Below, piece by piece: positions 41,878 to 51,519 of a stretch of 64,000 bases of DNA. The notes beneath the pieces are model-generated. The model saw only the letters and a program-made list of their open reading frames with translations, was not told the origin of the DNA and ran no database searches. The DNA comes from Collimonas humicola. Its GTDB lineage: Bacteria > Pseudomonadota > Gammaproteobacteria > Burkholderiales > Burkholderiaceae_D. How positions within the stretch are numbered: position 1 is the first letter of the stretch; each line of letters begins with the position of its first letter. The stretch is taken from assembly GCF_018304945.1 (NCBI RefSeq), contig NZ_JAGQEE010000005.1, forward strand, positions 1 through 64,000, given 5' to 3'. The position numbers and the translations under genes are program-made.

Positions 41878-42006
41878 CTTCAATAAAAAAGTGATTAGTA
41901 AGACCAGCCAAGTGTTTTTACACTGGCTTCGGTATTTGTTCTCTCGGGAACGGCCTTGCAAGGGGAGCCAGAGACAGCTTATTTTCTATGTAGTAATATT
42001 GAAATG

Positions 42007-42045
42007 GATATCGAAATAATGAAAAAATTCATTTGTTTGATATCA
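42007..42045. promoter_or_regulatory. 38-bp dyad, probable LysR operator for chvE
   Basis: Two 17-bp arms (42007-42023, 42028-42044) with 14 matches around AAAA; both outer ends are GATATC. The right half (42023-42045) matches 55511-55533 at 20 of 23 bases, and the wider element matches at 29 of 44. The match was seen directly; the regulator assignment to the GbpR-like LysR is inferred. Confidence 0.65.
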
Positions 42046-42229
42046 GTGATGTTCGTAAGATAGCGAGGAAATCCACCAGGAAAGGTCTATATTGACAGTT
42101 TCGGCATTGCTGTTTGGAAAATACCATGCTGTACCTGCACAACTTCCATCGCTGACCGGACCAACCATGCAGTAGCAGTCGCTTCACCATGTTCTGATAG
42201 AAAATCAAAATAACTCAAGGAGACAAGCT

Positions 42230-43294
42230 GTGAAAATGATTAAGACAACGATTGTTGGCGTAATGATAGGCATGTTCGGCCTGGTGTCCCACGCCAGCGC
42301 GCAGGATAAGGGCCTGATCGGGATCTCGATGCCGACCAAATCTTCCGCCCGCTGGATCGCCGATGGCGACAATATGGTCAAGGTGTTCAAGGAAAAGGGC
42401 TACAAGACCGACCTGCAATACGCGGAAGACGACATCCCGAACCAGCTGGCGCAGATTGAAAACATGGTGACCAAGGGCGTGAAAGTCCTGGTGATCGCGG
42501 CGATCGACGGCACCACGCTGACCAATGCCCTGCAAAAAGCCGCCGACAAGGGCGTCAAGATCATCGCCTATGACCGCCTGATCCGCAACTCCAAGAACGT
42601 CGATTACTACGCGACCTTCGACAACTTCCAGGTCGGCGTGCTGCAAGCGAGCTATATTGAAAAAGCGCTGGACCTGAAGGGCGGCAAGGGCCCGTTCAAT
42701 ATCGAACTGTTCGGCGGCTCGGCCGACGACAACAACGCCTTCTTCTTCTACAACGGCGCGATGTCGGTGCTGCAGCCATACATCGACAAAGGCAAGCTGG
42801 TAGTGCGCAGCAAGCAGGCAGGCATGGACAAGGTATCCACCTTGCGCTGGGATGGCGCGGTCGCCCAGGCGCGCATGGATAACCTGCTCAGCGCCTACTA
42901 CGGCAATGCCCACGTGGATGCGGTGCTGTCGCCGTATGACGGCATCAGCATCGGTATCCTGTCCTCTCTCAAAGGCGTCGGCTACGGCACGCCCAAGCAG
43001 CCGATGCCTGTCGTGACCGGCCAGGACGCCGAGATTCCTTCGGTGAAATCGATCCTGCGCGGCGAGCAGCGCCAGACCGTGTTCAAGGACACGCGTGAGC
43101 TGGCCAAGGTCACGGCTGGCATGGTGGATGCGGAGCTGAGCGGAAAAACACCGGCCATCAACGATACCAAGACCTATAACAACGGCGTCAAGGTCGTGCC
43201 TTCCTACCTGCTGAAACCGGTCAGCGTTGACGCTTCCAACTGGAAGCCGGTGCTGATCGGCAGCGGCTATTACACTGAGAGCCAGATCAAATAA
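42230..43294 (+). CDS. chvE: Multiple-sugar-binding periplasmic protein ChvE
   Basis: A 354-residue type I periplasmic sugar receptor. Signal peptide ends near SHASAQDKG (about residue 24). [38 protein letters not shown] in part, and [14 protein letters not shown] are close to ChvE of plant-associated bacteria, which binds arabinose, galactose, xylose and glucose. The start is a GTG at 42230, seven bases after AAGGAG; the ATG two codons later is too far. Heads an apparent seven-gene operon. Confidence 0.92.
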   Translation: MKMIKTTIVGVMIGMFGLVSHASAQDKGLIGISMPTKSSARWIADGDNMVKVFKEKGYKTDLQYAEDDIPNQLAQIENMVTKGVKVLVIAAIDGTTLTNALQKAADKGVKIIAYDRLIRNSKNVDYYATFDNFQVGVLQASYIEKALDLKGGKGPFNIELFGGSADDNNAFFFYNGAMSVLQPYIDKGKLVVRSKQAGMDKVSTLRWDGAVAQARMDNLLSAYYGNAHVDAVLSPYDGISIGILSSLKGVGYGTPKQPMPVVTGQDAEIPSVKSILRGEQRQTVFKDTRELAKVTAGMVDAELSGKTPAINDTKTYNNGVKVVPSYLLKPVSVDASNWKPVLIGSGYYTESQIK

Positions 43295-43342
43295 GCATCG
43301 GGCGCATCGCCACGGCGCGATGGCTTGAAGATCTTGTTTGAC

Positions 43343-43380
43343 CGGACCTTGCAGCGCGCCCGCCGCTGTTGCAAGGTCCG
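43343..43380 (+). other. Hairpin between chvE and gguA
   Basis: Perfect 11-bp stem CGGACCTTGCA / TGCAAGGTCCG, extendable with two G-U pairs, followed by TTTG. It lies in the 185-nt gap after the receptor gene and could protect the chvE mRNA end or reduce read-through, raising receptor over transporter. Confidence 0.75.
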
Positions 43381-43479
43381 TTTGTCAGGCGCCGGCGACA
43401 TTGTGCGCGGTATCGGGTAAGGGGGCTCCAGGAACCGCGCAGCGGATTCTTGGAGATTCCCGCAAGTGAGGTAACACAG

Positions 43480-45021
43480 ATGGAAACTATCCTGGAGATG
43501 CGCGGGATCGGGAAGACATTCCCGGGAGTCAAAGCATTAGACAACGTCAATCTGGTAGTGCGCAGCGGCGAGATCCACGCCGTGGTCGGCGAAAACGGCG
43601 CCGGCAAGTCGACCTTGATGAAAGTGCTGAGCGGAGTCTATCCGCATGGCAGCTACACCGGCGATATCCACTATCAAGGGCAGACGCGAAAATTCGAAGG
43701 CATCGCCGACAGCGAAGAATGCGGCATCATCATCATCCATCAGGAACTGGCCTTGGTGCCCCTGCTGTCGATCACCGAAAATATCTTCCTCGGCAATGAA
43801 CAGGCGAAACATGGCGTGATCGACTGGGCCGGCTCCTACGCCAAGACCAAGGAGCTGCTGGTGAAAGTCGGCCTCAAGGAATCGCCCAACGCGCTGATCA
43901 CCAATCTCGGCGTCGGCAAGCAGCAACTGATTGAAATCGCCAAGGCGCTCTCCAAGCAGGTCAAGCTGCTGATCCTGGACGAGCCTACCGCCAGCCTGAA
44001 CGAGAGCGACAGCGACGCCTTGCTGGAATTGCTGCTGGAACTCAAGGCGCAGGGCATTTCCTCGATCCTGATTTCGCACAAGCTCAACGAGATTTCCAAG
44101 GTCGCCGATTCGATCACCATCCTGCGCGACGGCAGCACGGTCGATACGCTTGACTGCCACAAGGAAGTGATCAGCGAAGACCGCATCATCCAGAACATGG
44201 TTGGCCGCGAGATGGCCGACCGCTATCCCAAGCGCAGCCCGCAGATAGGCGAGACCATCTTCGAGGTCAGGCAGTGGCGCGTGCATCACCCCATCCATCC
44301 GGAGCGGCAGGTGATCAAGGGCGTCGATTTCAACGTCAGGAAAGGCGAGATCGTCGGCATCGCCGGCCTGATGGGCGCCGGCCGCACCGAGCTGGCGATG
44401 AGCATTTTCGGCCGCGCCTACGGCCAGCGCATCAGCGGCAAGGTTTTCTTGCGGGGCAAGGAAATCGATGTCAGCACCGTGCAGAAAGCCATCGACAACG
44501 GCATCGCCTATGTCACCGAAGACCGCAAGGGCTACGGCCTGATCCTCGACCAGGACATCAAGAAGAATATCTCGCTCGCCAACCTGGATGGCGTGGCGGA
44601 CAAGACCGTGATCGACGAAGGGCGCGAATACTCGGTGGCCGCGGACTATCGCCGCCAGCTGAAAATCCGCTGTTCCAACGTGTTCCAGAAAGTGCTCAAC
44701 CTGTCGGGCGGCAACCAGCAGAAAGTAGTCCTCAGCAAGTGGCTGTTTTCCAACCCGGACGTGCTGATACTGGATGAGCCGACGCGCGGCATCGACGTCG
44801 GCGCCAAGTACGAGATCTATACCATCATCAGCCAGCTGGCCAGCGAAGGAAAATGCATCATCATGATTTCATCGGAAATGCCGGAACTGCTCGGCATGTG
44901 CGACCGCGTCTATGTCATGAACGAAGGCAATTTCGTCGGTGAACTGGCGGCGGCGGAAGCGTCGCAAGAAAAAATCATGCGTGCGATAGTAAGGAATGTG
45001 AAGAATGATGGAGACAACTGA
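43480..45021 (+). CDS. gguA: Sugar ABC transporter ATPase GguA
   Basis: A 513-residue double ABC ATPase of the XylG/MglA/GguA group. First domain has Walker [10 protein letters not shown], signature-like [15 protein letters not shown] and [13 protein letters not shown]. The second has a degenerate Walker A ([10 protein letters not shown]), as is normal in this family, with [15 protein letters not shown] and [18 protein letters not shown] at 43480 fits the family N-terminus [20 protein letters not shown]. It overlaps gguB by 17 nt. Confidence 0.94.
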   Translation: METILEMRGIGKTFPGVKALDNVNLVVRSGEIHAVVGENGAGKSTLMKVLSGVYPHGSYTGDIHYQGQTRKFEGIADSEECGIIIIHQELALVPLLSITENIFLGNEQAKHGVIDWAGSYAKTKELLVKVGLKESPNALITNLGVGKQQLIEIAKALSKQVKLLILDEPTASLNESDSDALLELLLELKAQGISSILISHKLNEISKVADSITILRDGSTVDTLDCHKEVISEDRIIQNMVGREMADRYPKRSPQIGETIFEVRQWRVHHPIHPERQVIKGVDFNVRKGEIVGIAGLMGAGRTELAMSIFGRAYGQRISGKVFLRGKEIDVSTVQKAIDNGIAYVTEDRKGYGLILDQDIKKNISLANLDGVADKTVIDEGREYSVAADYRRQLKIRCSNVFQKVLNLSGGNQQKVVLSKWLFSNPDVLILDEPTRGIDVGAKYEIYTIISQLASEGKCIIMISSEMPELLGMCDRVYVMNEGNFVGELAAAEASQEKIMRAIVRNVKNDGDN

Positions 45022-46240
45022 AATGAACAACGATATCGTAGCGCCCGCAGCCAGTGACAACCGGGCCCAGCCTTTGCCAGACAAGAAAGAGTATGCCGGC
45101 TTCCTGAAAAACAATATGCGCGAATACGGCATGCTGATGTCGCTGATCGCGATCATGGCGTTTTTCCAGTACATGACCAACGGCACCCTGATGGAGCCGC
45201 TCAACCTGACCAACCTGGTGCTGCAGAACAGCTACATCGTCATCATGGCGCTCGGCATGCTGATGGTGATCGTGGCCGGCCATATCGACCTGTCGGTGGG
45301 TTCGGTGGTCGGCTTCATCGGCGCGCTGGCGGCGGTGCTGATCGTCAACCTGCATGTCAACTTCGTCCTCGCCGGTATCCTGTGCATCCTGGCCGGCGGC
45401 GTGATCGGCGCGGCGCAAGGCTATTGGGTGGCGTTTTTCAAGATTCCGTCCTTCATCGTCACGCTGGCCGGGATGCTGGTGTTCAAGGGTTTGACGCTGG
45501 CGCTGCTGCAAGGGCAGTCGATCGGCCCGTTCCCGGATGATTTCCAGATGCTGAGCTCGGGCTTCATTCCCGATCTGTTCAACGGCGCCGACCTGCGCAT
45601 CACGTCCTTGCTGGTCGGCGTACTGGTGGCGGCGATCATGATTTTCGTCAAGGTGCGCGCTCGCGCCAAGCAAAGCAAGCACGGCATGGAAGACGAACCT
45701 TATCTGTTCTTCATCCTGAAGAACGCCATCTTCGCCGGCGTCATCATTTTCTTCAGCTATCTGCTGGCCTCCTACAAGGGCATGCCGAATGTGCTGATCA
45801 TCATGTTCCTGCTGATGGTGGTGTACACCTTCGTGGCCAACCGCACCACCATCGGCCGCCGCATCTACGCGGTGGGCGGCAACGAGAAGGCGGCCAAGCT
45901 GTCCGGCATCAAGACTTCCAGGGTGTCGTTCTATACCTTCATCAACATGGGCATGCTGGCGGCGCTGGCCGGCCTGATTTTCGCGGCGCGCCTGAATACC
46001 GCCACGCCCAAGGCCGGCACCGGCTTCGAGCTGGACGTGATCGCTGCCTGCTTCATCGGCGGCGCTTCGGCCTCGGGCGGCGTCGGCAAGGTCATGGGCG
46101 CGGTCATCGGCGCCTTCGTCATGGGCGTGATGAACAACGGCATGTCGATCATGGGCATCGGCATCGACTACCAGCAGGTGATCAAGGGCCTGGTGCTGCT
46201 GGCGGCGGTGTTTGTCGACGTCTATAACAAGAACAAGTAA
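45005..46240 (+). CDS. gguB: Sugar ABC transporter permease GguB
   Basis: A 411-residue BPD_transp_2 permease with about 10-12 membrane segments. [26 protein letters not shown] in part, [36 protein letters not shown] in part, and [20 protein letters not shown] are typical of XylH/GguB. ATG at 45005 lies inside gguA; another ATG at 45023 follows the gguA stop. Imports the ChvE-bound sugar. Confidence 0.93.
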   Translation: MMETTEMNNDIVAPAASDNRAQPLPDKKEYAGFLKNNMREYGMLMSLIAIMAFFQYMTNGTLMEPLNLTNLVLQNSYIVIMALGMLMVIVAGHIDLSVGSVVGFIGALAAVLIVNLHVNFVLAGILCILAGGVIGAAQGYWVAFFKIPSFIVTLAGMLVFKGLTLALLQGQSIGPFPDDFQMLSSGFIPDLFNGADLRITSLLVGVLVAAIMIFVKVRARAKQSKHGMEDEPYLFFILKNAIFAGVIIFFSYLLASYKGMPNVLIIMFLLMVVYTFVANRTTIGRRIYAVGGNEKAAKLSGIKTSRVSFYTFINMGMLAALAGLIFAARLNTATPKAGTGFELDVIAACFIGGASASGGVGKVMGAVIGAFVMGVMNNGMSIMGIGIDYQQVIKGLVLLAAVFVDVYNKNK

Positions 46241-46292
46241 GAGCACAAATGAGCGCGCAAATAAGCGCACACAATTTACGAGGAAGCCACAG

Positions 46293-48038
46293 ATGACAGT
46301 CGATAAGAAACGCCCGCTGCGCTCGGCCGAATGGTTCGGCAGCAACGACAAGAACGGCATGATGTACCGCAGCTGGATGAAGAACCAGGGCATTCCGGAT
46401 CATGAATTCCAGGGCAAGCCGATCATCGGCATCTGCAACACCTGGTCCGAACTGACGCCCTGCAATGCGCACTTCCGCAAGATCGCCGAGCACGTCAAGC
46501 GCGGCATTTCCGAAGCCGGCGGCTTCCCGGTCGAGTTTCCGGTATTTTCCAACGGCGAGTCGAACCTGCGGCCGACCGCCATGCTGACGCGCAACCTGGC
46601 CAGCATGGATGTAGAAGAATCGATACGCGGCAATCCTATGGATGCGGTGGTGCTGCTGGTCGGCTGTGACAAGACCACGCCGGCCTTGCTGATGGGCGCA
46701 GCCAGCTGCGACGTGCCGGCGATTGTGGTCACCGGCGGGCCGATGTTGAACGGCAAGCACGAAGGCAAGGACCTGGGCTCAGGCACCGCCGTCTGGCAGC
46801 TGAGCGAAGCGGTCAAGGCCGGCCAGATCAGCATGCACCAGTTCCTGGCGGCGGAATCCGGCATGTCGCGTTCGGCCGGCACCTGCAACACCATGGGCAC
46901 GGCTTCGACCATGGCGTGCATGGCCGAGGCGCTGGGCACATCGTTGCCGCATAACGCCGCGATTCCGGCGGTCGACGCGCGCCGCTACGTGCTGGCGCAC
47001 ATGTCCGGCATGCGCATCGTCGACATGGTGTGGGAAGACTTGCGCCTGTCGAAAATCCTCACGCGCGAAGCCTTCGAAAACGCCATCCGCGTCAATGCCG
47101 CGATCGGCGGCTCGACCAACGCCGTGATCCATCTGAAAGCCATCGCCGCCCGCATCGGCGTGCCTCTGGAGCTGGAAGACTGGACCCGCATCGGGCGCGG
47201 CACGCCGACCCTGGTCGACTTGCAGCCGTCGGGCCGCTTCCTGATGGAAGAGTTCTATTATGCCGGCGGCTTGCCTGGCGTCTTGCGCCGTCTTGGCGAA
47301 GCCGGGCTGCTGCCGCACAAGGACGCCCTGACGGTGAACGGCAAATCGCTGTGGGAAAACAACCAGGACGCGCCCATCTACAACGATGAAGTGATCCGCG
47401 TCATCGACAAGCCGCTGATCGCCGACGGCGGCATCTGCATCCTGCGCGGCAACCTGGCGCCGCGCGGCGCCGTGCTCAAGCCATCGGCGGCGACGCCGGA
47501 GCTGATGAAGCATCGCGGCAAGGCCGTGGTGTTCGAGGATTTCGACCACTACAAGAAACGCATCAACGATCCCGAACTGGAAGTAGATGCGAGTTCGGTG
47601 CTGGTCATGAAGAACTGCGGCCCGAAAGGCTATCCCGGCATGGCGGAAGTCGGCAACATGGGTTTGCCGCCGAAACTGCTGGCGCAGGGAATCAAGGACA
47701 TGGTGCGCATTTCCGACGCTCGCATGAGCGGCACCGCCTACGGCACGGTGGTCTTGCACGTAGCGCCGGAAGCGGCTGCCGGCGGCCCGCTGGGGATCGT
47801 CGAAGACGGCGACTGGATCGAACTGGATTGCGAAGCTGGGCGCTTGCACCTGGATATCAGCGAAGCCGAGATGGCGCAGCGCCAGACTGCACGGGCGGCC
47901 GTCAATGCCGAGACAGTGACCGCCCACAGCGGCTATCAGCGCCTCTACATCGACCGGGTGCTGCAAGCCGATGAAGGCTGCGATTTCGATTTCCTGGTCG
48001 GCTGCCGCGGCTCGGCGGTTCCCAAGCATTCCCACTGA
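46293..48038 (+). CDS. Sugar-acid dehydratase (L-arabinonate type, IlvD/Edd family)
   Basis: A 581-residue Fe-S dehydratase. Fe-S and metal motifs: ICNTWSELTPCN, LLVGCDKTTPALLMGAAS, SAGTCNTMGTASTMACMAEALG in part, and the C-terminal SDARMSGTAYGTVVLHVAPEA. It removes water from a sugar acid such as L-arabinonate, D-xylonate or D-fuconate to give the 2-keto-3-deoxy acid. Strong GAGGAAG ribosome site before ATG 46293. Second step after lactone opening in the non-phosphorylative route. Confidence 0.92.
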   Translation: MTVDKKRPLRSAEWFGSNDKNGMMYRSWMKNQGIPDHEFQGKPIIGICNTWSELTPCNAHFRKIAEHVKRGISEAGGFPVEFPVFSNGESNLRPTAMLTRNLASMDVEESIRGNPMDAVVLLVGCDKTTPALLMGAASCDVPAIVVTGGPMLNGKHEGKDLGSGTAVWQLSEAVKAGQISMHQFLAAESGMSRSAGTCNTMGTASTMACMAEALGTSLPHNAAIPAVDARRYVLAHMSGMRIVDMVWEDLRLSKILTREAFENAIRVNAAIGGSTNAVIHLKAIAARIGVPLELEDWTRIGRGTPTLVDLQPSGRFLMEEFYYAGGLPGVLRRLGEAGLLPHKDALTVNGKSLWENNQDAPIYNDEVIRVIDKPLIADGGICILRGNLAPRGAVLKPSAATPELMKHRGKAVVFEDFDHYKKRINDPELEVDASSVLVMKNCGPKGYPGMAEVGNMGLPPKLLAQGIKDMVRISDARMSGTAYGTVVLHVAPEAAAGGPLGIVEDGDWIELDCEAGRLHLDISEAEMAQRQTARAAVNAETVTAHSGYQRLYIDRVLQADEGCDFDFLVGCRGSAVPKHSH

Positions 48039-48070
48039 CAAGCAGGCAGATAGACAGACTGGAGCAGTAC

Positions 48071-49066
48071 ATGTTGTTGGTTCAATTCAAGCAAGCCGAT
48101 GGCCAGCGCCGCATCGGCGTACTGGAAGACGAAGGCCGGAAGATTCGCGCGGTTGACGGCTATGCCTCGACCTACGATCTGGCGCAGGCGGCGATTGCCG
48201 CGCGCAGCACGCTGAAAAAACTGGTCGACGCAGCATTGGGCGCTACCGAACTGGACTACGCCACGGTAGCGCGCGCCGGACGCCTGCTGCCGCCGCTCGA
48301 CCATGGCGACAGCGCGCATTGCTACGTCACCGGCACCGGCCTCACCCACCTGGGCAGCGCCGACGGCCGCGACGCCATGCACAAGAAAATCAGCGATGTC
48401 GATACGCTCACCGACAGCATGAAAATGTTCCGCATGGGACTGGAAGGCGGCAAGCCGGCGGCCGGCCAGGCCGGCGTCCAGCCGGAATGGTTCTACAAGG
48501 GCGACGGCAGCATCGTCCGTGCCGCCGAACAGCCCTTGGACATGCCGCAGTTTGCGCTGGATGGCGGCGAAGAGCCGGAAATCGCCGCCCTGTACGTGAT
48601 CGGACCGGACGGCGCGCCTTACCGGCTCGGATTCGCCATCGGCAACGAATTTTCCGATCATGTCACCGAGCGCCAGAACTATCTGTACCTGGCCCATTCC
48701 AAGCTGCGCGTGTGCGCGGTCGGACCGGCCTTGCTGGTGGGCGACTTGCCGCGGTACGTGGCGGGCATGTCGCGCATCCTCGACAGCCGTGGCGAGGTGC
48801 GCTGGGAAAAGCCCTTCGTCAGCGGCGAGGACAATATGTCGCATACGGTCGCCAACCTGGAATACCACCATTTCAAGTACCCGCTGTTCCGCCGCCCGGG
48901 CGATGTGCATATCCACTTTTTCGGCACCGCCACCCTGAGCTGCGCCGACGGCATCCAGGTGGCGCCCGGCGAAACCTTCGAGATCGACGTCGCCGCTTTC
49001 GGTCCGCCCTTGCGTAACCGGCTGGCGCTGGAGACGGTGCCGGCGCCGCAGATCCATCAGCTGTAA
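48071..49066 (+). CDS. FAH-family GguC/AraD1 dehydratase
   Basis: A 331-residue fumarylacetoacetate-hydrolase-fold protein of the GguC/AraD1 group. The metal site falls in the C-terminal domain, with FSDHVTERQNYLYLAHSK and VGDLPRYVAGMSRI nearby. AraD1 members turn 2-keto-3-deoxy-pentonates into alpha-ketoglutarate semialdehyde. Its place between the dehydratase and the semialdehyde dehydrogenase supports that reaction here; no DapA-type AraD gene occurs in the locus. Confidence 0.85.
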   Translation: MLLVQFKQADGQRRIGVLEDEGRKIRAVDGYASTYDLAQAAIAARSTLKKLVDAALGATELDYATVARAGRLLPPLDHGDSAHCYVTGTGLTHLGSADGRDAMHKKISDVDTLTDSMKMFRMGLEGGKPAAGQAGVQPEWFYKGDGSIVRAAEQPLDMPQFALDGGEEPEIAALYVIGPDGAPYRLGFAIGNEFSDHVTERQNYLYLAHSKLRVCAVGPALLVGDLPRYVAGMSRILDSRGEVRWEKPFVSGEDNMSHTVANLEYHHFKYPLFRRPGDVHIHFFGTATLSCADGIQVAPGETFEIDVAAFGPPLRNRLALETVPAPQIHQL

Positions 49067-49093
49067 GCCAGCCATCCACATTTCGGGAAAACC

Positions 49094-50677
49094 ATGAATA
49101 TCACAGGCGAGTCGCTGATCGGCGCCTCTTGCATCAAGGGCGGCGGCGCGGATTTTTTTGCGTTCGATCCGGCTGCCGGCAAGGATCTTGAACCGGCGTT
49201 CCATACCGCCGGCAAAGCTGAAATAGACTGTGCCTGCGAGCTGGCGCGCATCGCTTTCGATCCTTACCGCGCCACCGCCCCGGAAACCCGCGCGCGCTTC
49301 CTTGAAAGCATTGCCCACAACATTATCGGGCTGGGCGACCAGCTGATCGAACGCGCCATGCAGGAAAGCGGCCTGCCTAGGGCAAGGCTGGAGGGCGAGC
49401 GCGGCCGCACCGTCGGCCAGCTTAAATTGTTTGCGGAAGTGCTGCGCGAAGGTTCCTGGCAGGATGCCCGCATCGATCCCGCGATGCCGGAGCGCCAGCC
49501 CTTGCCGCGCGTCGACCTGCGCCTGCGCATGATCGCGCTGGGGCCGGTGGCGGTATTCGGCGCCAGCAATTTTCCGCTGGCGTTTTCGGTCGCGGGCGGC
49601 GATACCGCGGCGGCGCTGGCGGCTGGCTGCCCGGTGGTGGTCAAGGCGCATCCGGCTCATCCCGGCACGTCGGAACTGGTGGGCAGGGCGGTCCAGCAGG
49701 CGGTGGCCGCTGCCGGCTTGCCGGAAGGCGTGTTTTCTTTGCTGACGGGAACCGGCAACCAGCTTGGTGCGGAACTGGTGCGCCATGCGGCGATCCAGGC
49801 CGTCGGCTTTACCGGTTCACGCCAGGGCGGGCTGGCGCTGATGGCGGTGGCTGCCGCACGTCCGCAGCCGATTCCGGTGTACGCGGAAATGAGCAGCATC
49901 AATCCGGTCTTCCTGCTGCCGCAGGCGCTGGCGGAAAAAGCCGAGGCGCTTGCGGCCGGCTTTGTCGATTCGCTGCTGCTGGGGGTCGGCCAGTTCTGCA
50001 CCAATCCCGGCCTGGCGCTGGCGCTCGCAGGGCCCGACCTGGAGCGCTTCACCGCGACCGCAGCCGAGCAGCTGGCGCAACGGCATGCCGGCACCATGCT
50101 GTCGGCAGGCATCCAGCGCGCTTATGAGCAGGGCGTCGGCCGCCTGGCAAGCAATCCGCATGCGCGCCAGCTGAGCCATGGCATCGCCGGCGATGCCGGC
50201 AAGGCCGGTGGGGGCGTGCCGGCCTTGTTCGCCGCCAGCGCCGAGGATTTCCTGGCCGATCCGCAATTGTCGGAAGAAGTGTTCGGTCCGGCTTCCTTGC
50301 TGATCGCCTGCAAGGATGTGGCGCAGATGCGCGAGGTCGCCGAACATCTGGAAGGGCAGCTGACCGCGACCCTGCAGATGAACGATGGGGATCATGCGAC
50401 GGCGCGCGAACTGCTGCCGGTGCTGGAGCGCAAGGTTGGGCGCATCCTGGCGAACGGTTTTCCGACCGGCGTTGAAGTTTCGTATTCGATGGTGCACGGC
50501 GGCCCTTTCCCGGCGACGTCGGACAGCCGCAGCACCTCGGTCGGCACGGCCGCCATCCAGCGTTTCCTGCGGCCGGTGTCCTACCAGAACCTGCCGCAGG
50601 CGCTGTTGCCGGCGGCAGTACAGGACGGTAATCCGCTGGCGATCTGGCAGCGCATCAACGGACAGCTGAAGAAATAA
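49094..50677 (+). CDS. Alpha-ketoglutarate semialdehyde dehydrogenase
   Basis: A 527-residue NAD(P)-dependent aldehyde dehydrogenase. Cofactor region [16 protein letters not shown] and GFTGSRQGG; catalytic glutamate in [10 protein letters not shown]; nucleophile Cys302 in [18 protein letters not shown] near the end. This long form is the alpha-KGSA dehydrogenase type, oxidising the semialdehyde to alpha-ketoglutarate. Last step before the TCA cycle in this pathway. Start ATG 49094, a short gap after the previous gene. Confidence 0.92.
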   Translation: MNITGESLIGASCIKGGGADFFAFDPAAGKDLEPAFHTAGKAEIDCACELARIAFDPYRATAPETRARFLESIAHNIIGLGDQLIERAMQESGLPRARLEGERGRTVGQLKLFAEVLREGSWQDARIDPAMPERQPLPRVDLRLRMIALGPVAVFGASNFPLAFSVAGGDTAAALAAGCPVVVKAHPAHPGTSELVGRAVQQAVAAAGLPEGVFSLLTGTGNQLGAELVRHAAIQAVGFTGSRQGGLALMAVAAARPQPIPVYAEMSSINPVFLLPQALAEKAEALAAGFVDSLLLGVGQFCTNPGLALALAGPDLERFTATAAEQLAQRHAGTMLSAGIQRAYEQGVGRLASNPHARQLSHGIAGDAGKAGGGVPALFAASAEDFLADPQLSEEVFGPASLLIACKDVAQMREVAEHLEGQLTATLQMNDGDHATARELLPVLERKVGRILANGFPTGVEVSYSMVHGGPFPATSDSRSTSVGTAAIQRFLRPVSYQNLPQALLPAAVQDGNPLAIWQRINGQLKK

Positions 50678-50714
50678 GCGGGATCTGTCCGCAATACATT
50701 ACACAGGAGCAGAC

Positions 50715-51506
50715 ATGTCGGCGGTAAAGAATGTTGGAGGCGATAAGCTGGCGCATTTCCCCAGCTTGAAAGGCAAGAGCGTATTCGTCACAGGCGGCGG
50801 CAGCGGCATCGGCGAAGCGATTGTCAGCGCCTTTGCGGAGCAAGGCGCGCGGGTGGCGTTTGTCGATATCGAGACGGCCGCCAGCGAAGCGCTGTGCCAG
50901 CGGCTGGCCGATGCCGGCTTCAGCAGGCCGTTGTTCCGTCATTGCGACATCCGCGACATCCCGGCTTTGCAAGCTGCCATGCAAGCCATGGCGCAAGAGC
51001 TGGGCGATTTCGATGTGCTGGTCAACAATGCCGCCAACGACCAGCGCCATCAGTGGCAGGATGTCACCGTCGACTATTGGAACGACCGCATCGCCATCAA
51101 CCAGCGCCCCATGTTTTTCACCTGCCAGGCGGTCGCTCCGGGCATGCAGAAAAAAGGCGGCGGGGCTATCATCAATCTGAGCTCCATCAGCTGGCACCTG
51201 TCCAATGGCGGCTATCCGGTCTACACCACGGCGAAGGCGGCGGTGGTCGGCCTCACCCGCGGCCTGGCGCGCGATCTCGGCCCGCACAATATCCGCGTCA
51301 ATACCGTCTCGCCCGGCTGGGTGATGACGGAACGGCAGGTCGCCTTGTGGCTGGATGCCGCCGGCGAGGAAGACATCAAGCGCAACCAGTGCCTGCCCGG
51401 CAAGCTGCAACCCTGGCACCTGGCGCGCATGGTGCTGTTCCTGGCGGCGGACGACAGCGCCATGTGCACCGCCCAGGAATTCATCGTTGACGCCGGCTGG
51501 GCCTGA
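50715..51506 (+). CDS. SDR dehydrogenase, probable sugar 1-dehydrogenase
   Basis: A 263-residue short-chain dehydrogenase. Cofactor loop TGGGSGIGEAI (about residues 25-35) with an acidic FVDIE at the end of strand 2, favouring NAD. NNAAND, serine in NLSSISWH, and YPVYTTAK with the catalytic tyrosine and lysine are intact. Position at the end of the arabinonate operon suggests oxidation of L-arabinose (or galactose/xylose) to its lactone. Convergent with the MocR gene, only 13 bp away. Confidence 0.87.
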   Translation: MSAVKNVGGDKLAHFPSLKGKSVFVTGGGSGIGEAIVSAFAEQGARVAFVDIETAASEALCQRLADAGFSRPLFRHCDIRDIPALQAAMQAMAQELGDFDVLVNNAANDQRHQWQDVTVDYWNDRIAINQRPMFFTCQAVAPGMQKKGGGAIINLSSISWHLSNGGYPVYTTAKAAVVGLTRGLARDLGPHNIRVNTVSPGWVMTERQVALWLDAAGEEDIKRNQCLPGKLQPWHLARMVLFLAADDSAMCTAQEFIVDAGWA

Positions 51507-51519
51507 CCACCGGCGCCTG

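Larger units (their letters stand above)
41731..42229. other. Long chvE upstream regulatory region
   Basis: About 500 nt without a supported gene. From left to right: hairpin GCGTTTC/GAAACGC (41802-41820), a possible LysR-gene 3' end; GATACC-type site (41858-41877); stem-loop with arms AGCCAAGTGT / ACACTGGCT (41906-41928); a 38-bp dyad (42007-42044); TTGACA (42092-42097) lacking a good -10. A 72-codon minus-strand frame here has no support. Confidence 0.6.

Noticed and set aside
41743-41961. 72-codon minus-strand frame upstream of chvE
   Set aside because: Lies over candidate regulatory repeats, no ribosome site, and no homology recognised.
42092-42120. TTGACA considered as chvE promoter
   Set aside because: No acceptable -10 hexamer at 16-18 nt; left as unassigned.
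44975-46393. 472-codon frame antisense to gguB
   Set aside because: Same type of His/Asp/Gln-rich shadow of a membrane-protein gene; extends across gene borders without start signal.
47945-49786. 613-codon frame antisense to the AraD1 and dehydrogenase genes
   Set aside because: Spans three real plus-strand genes with intact motifs; composition typical of GC-driven shadow frames.
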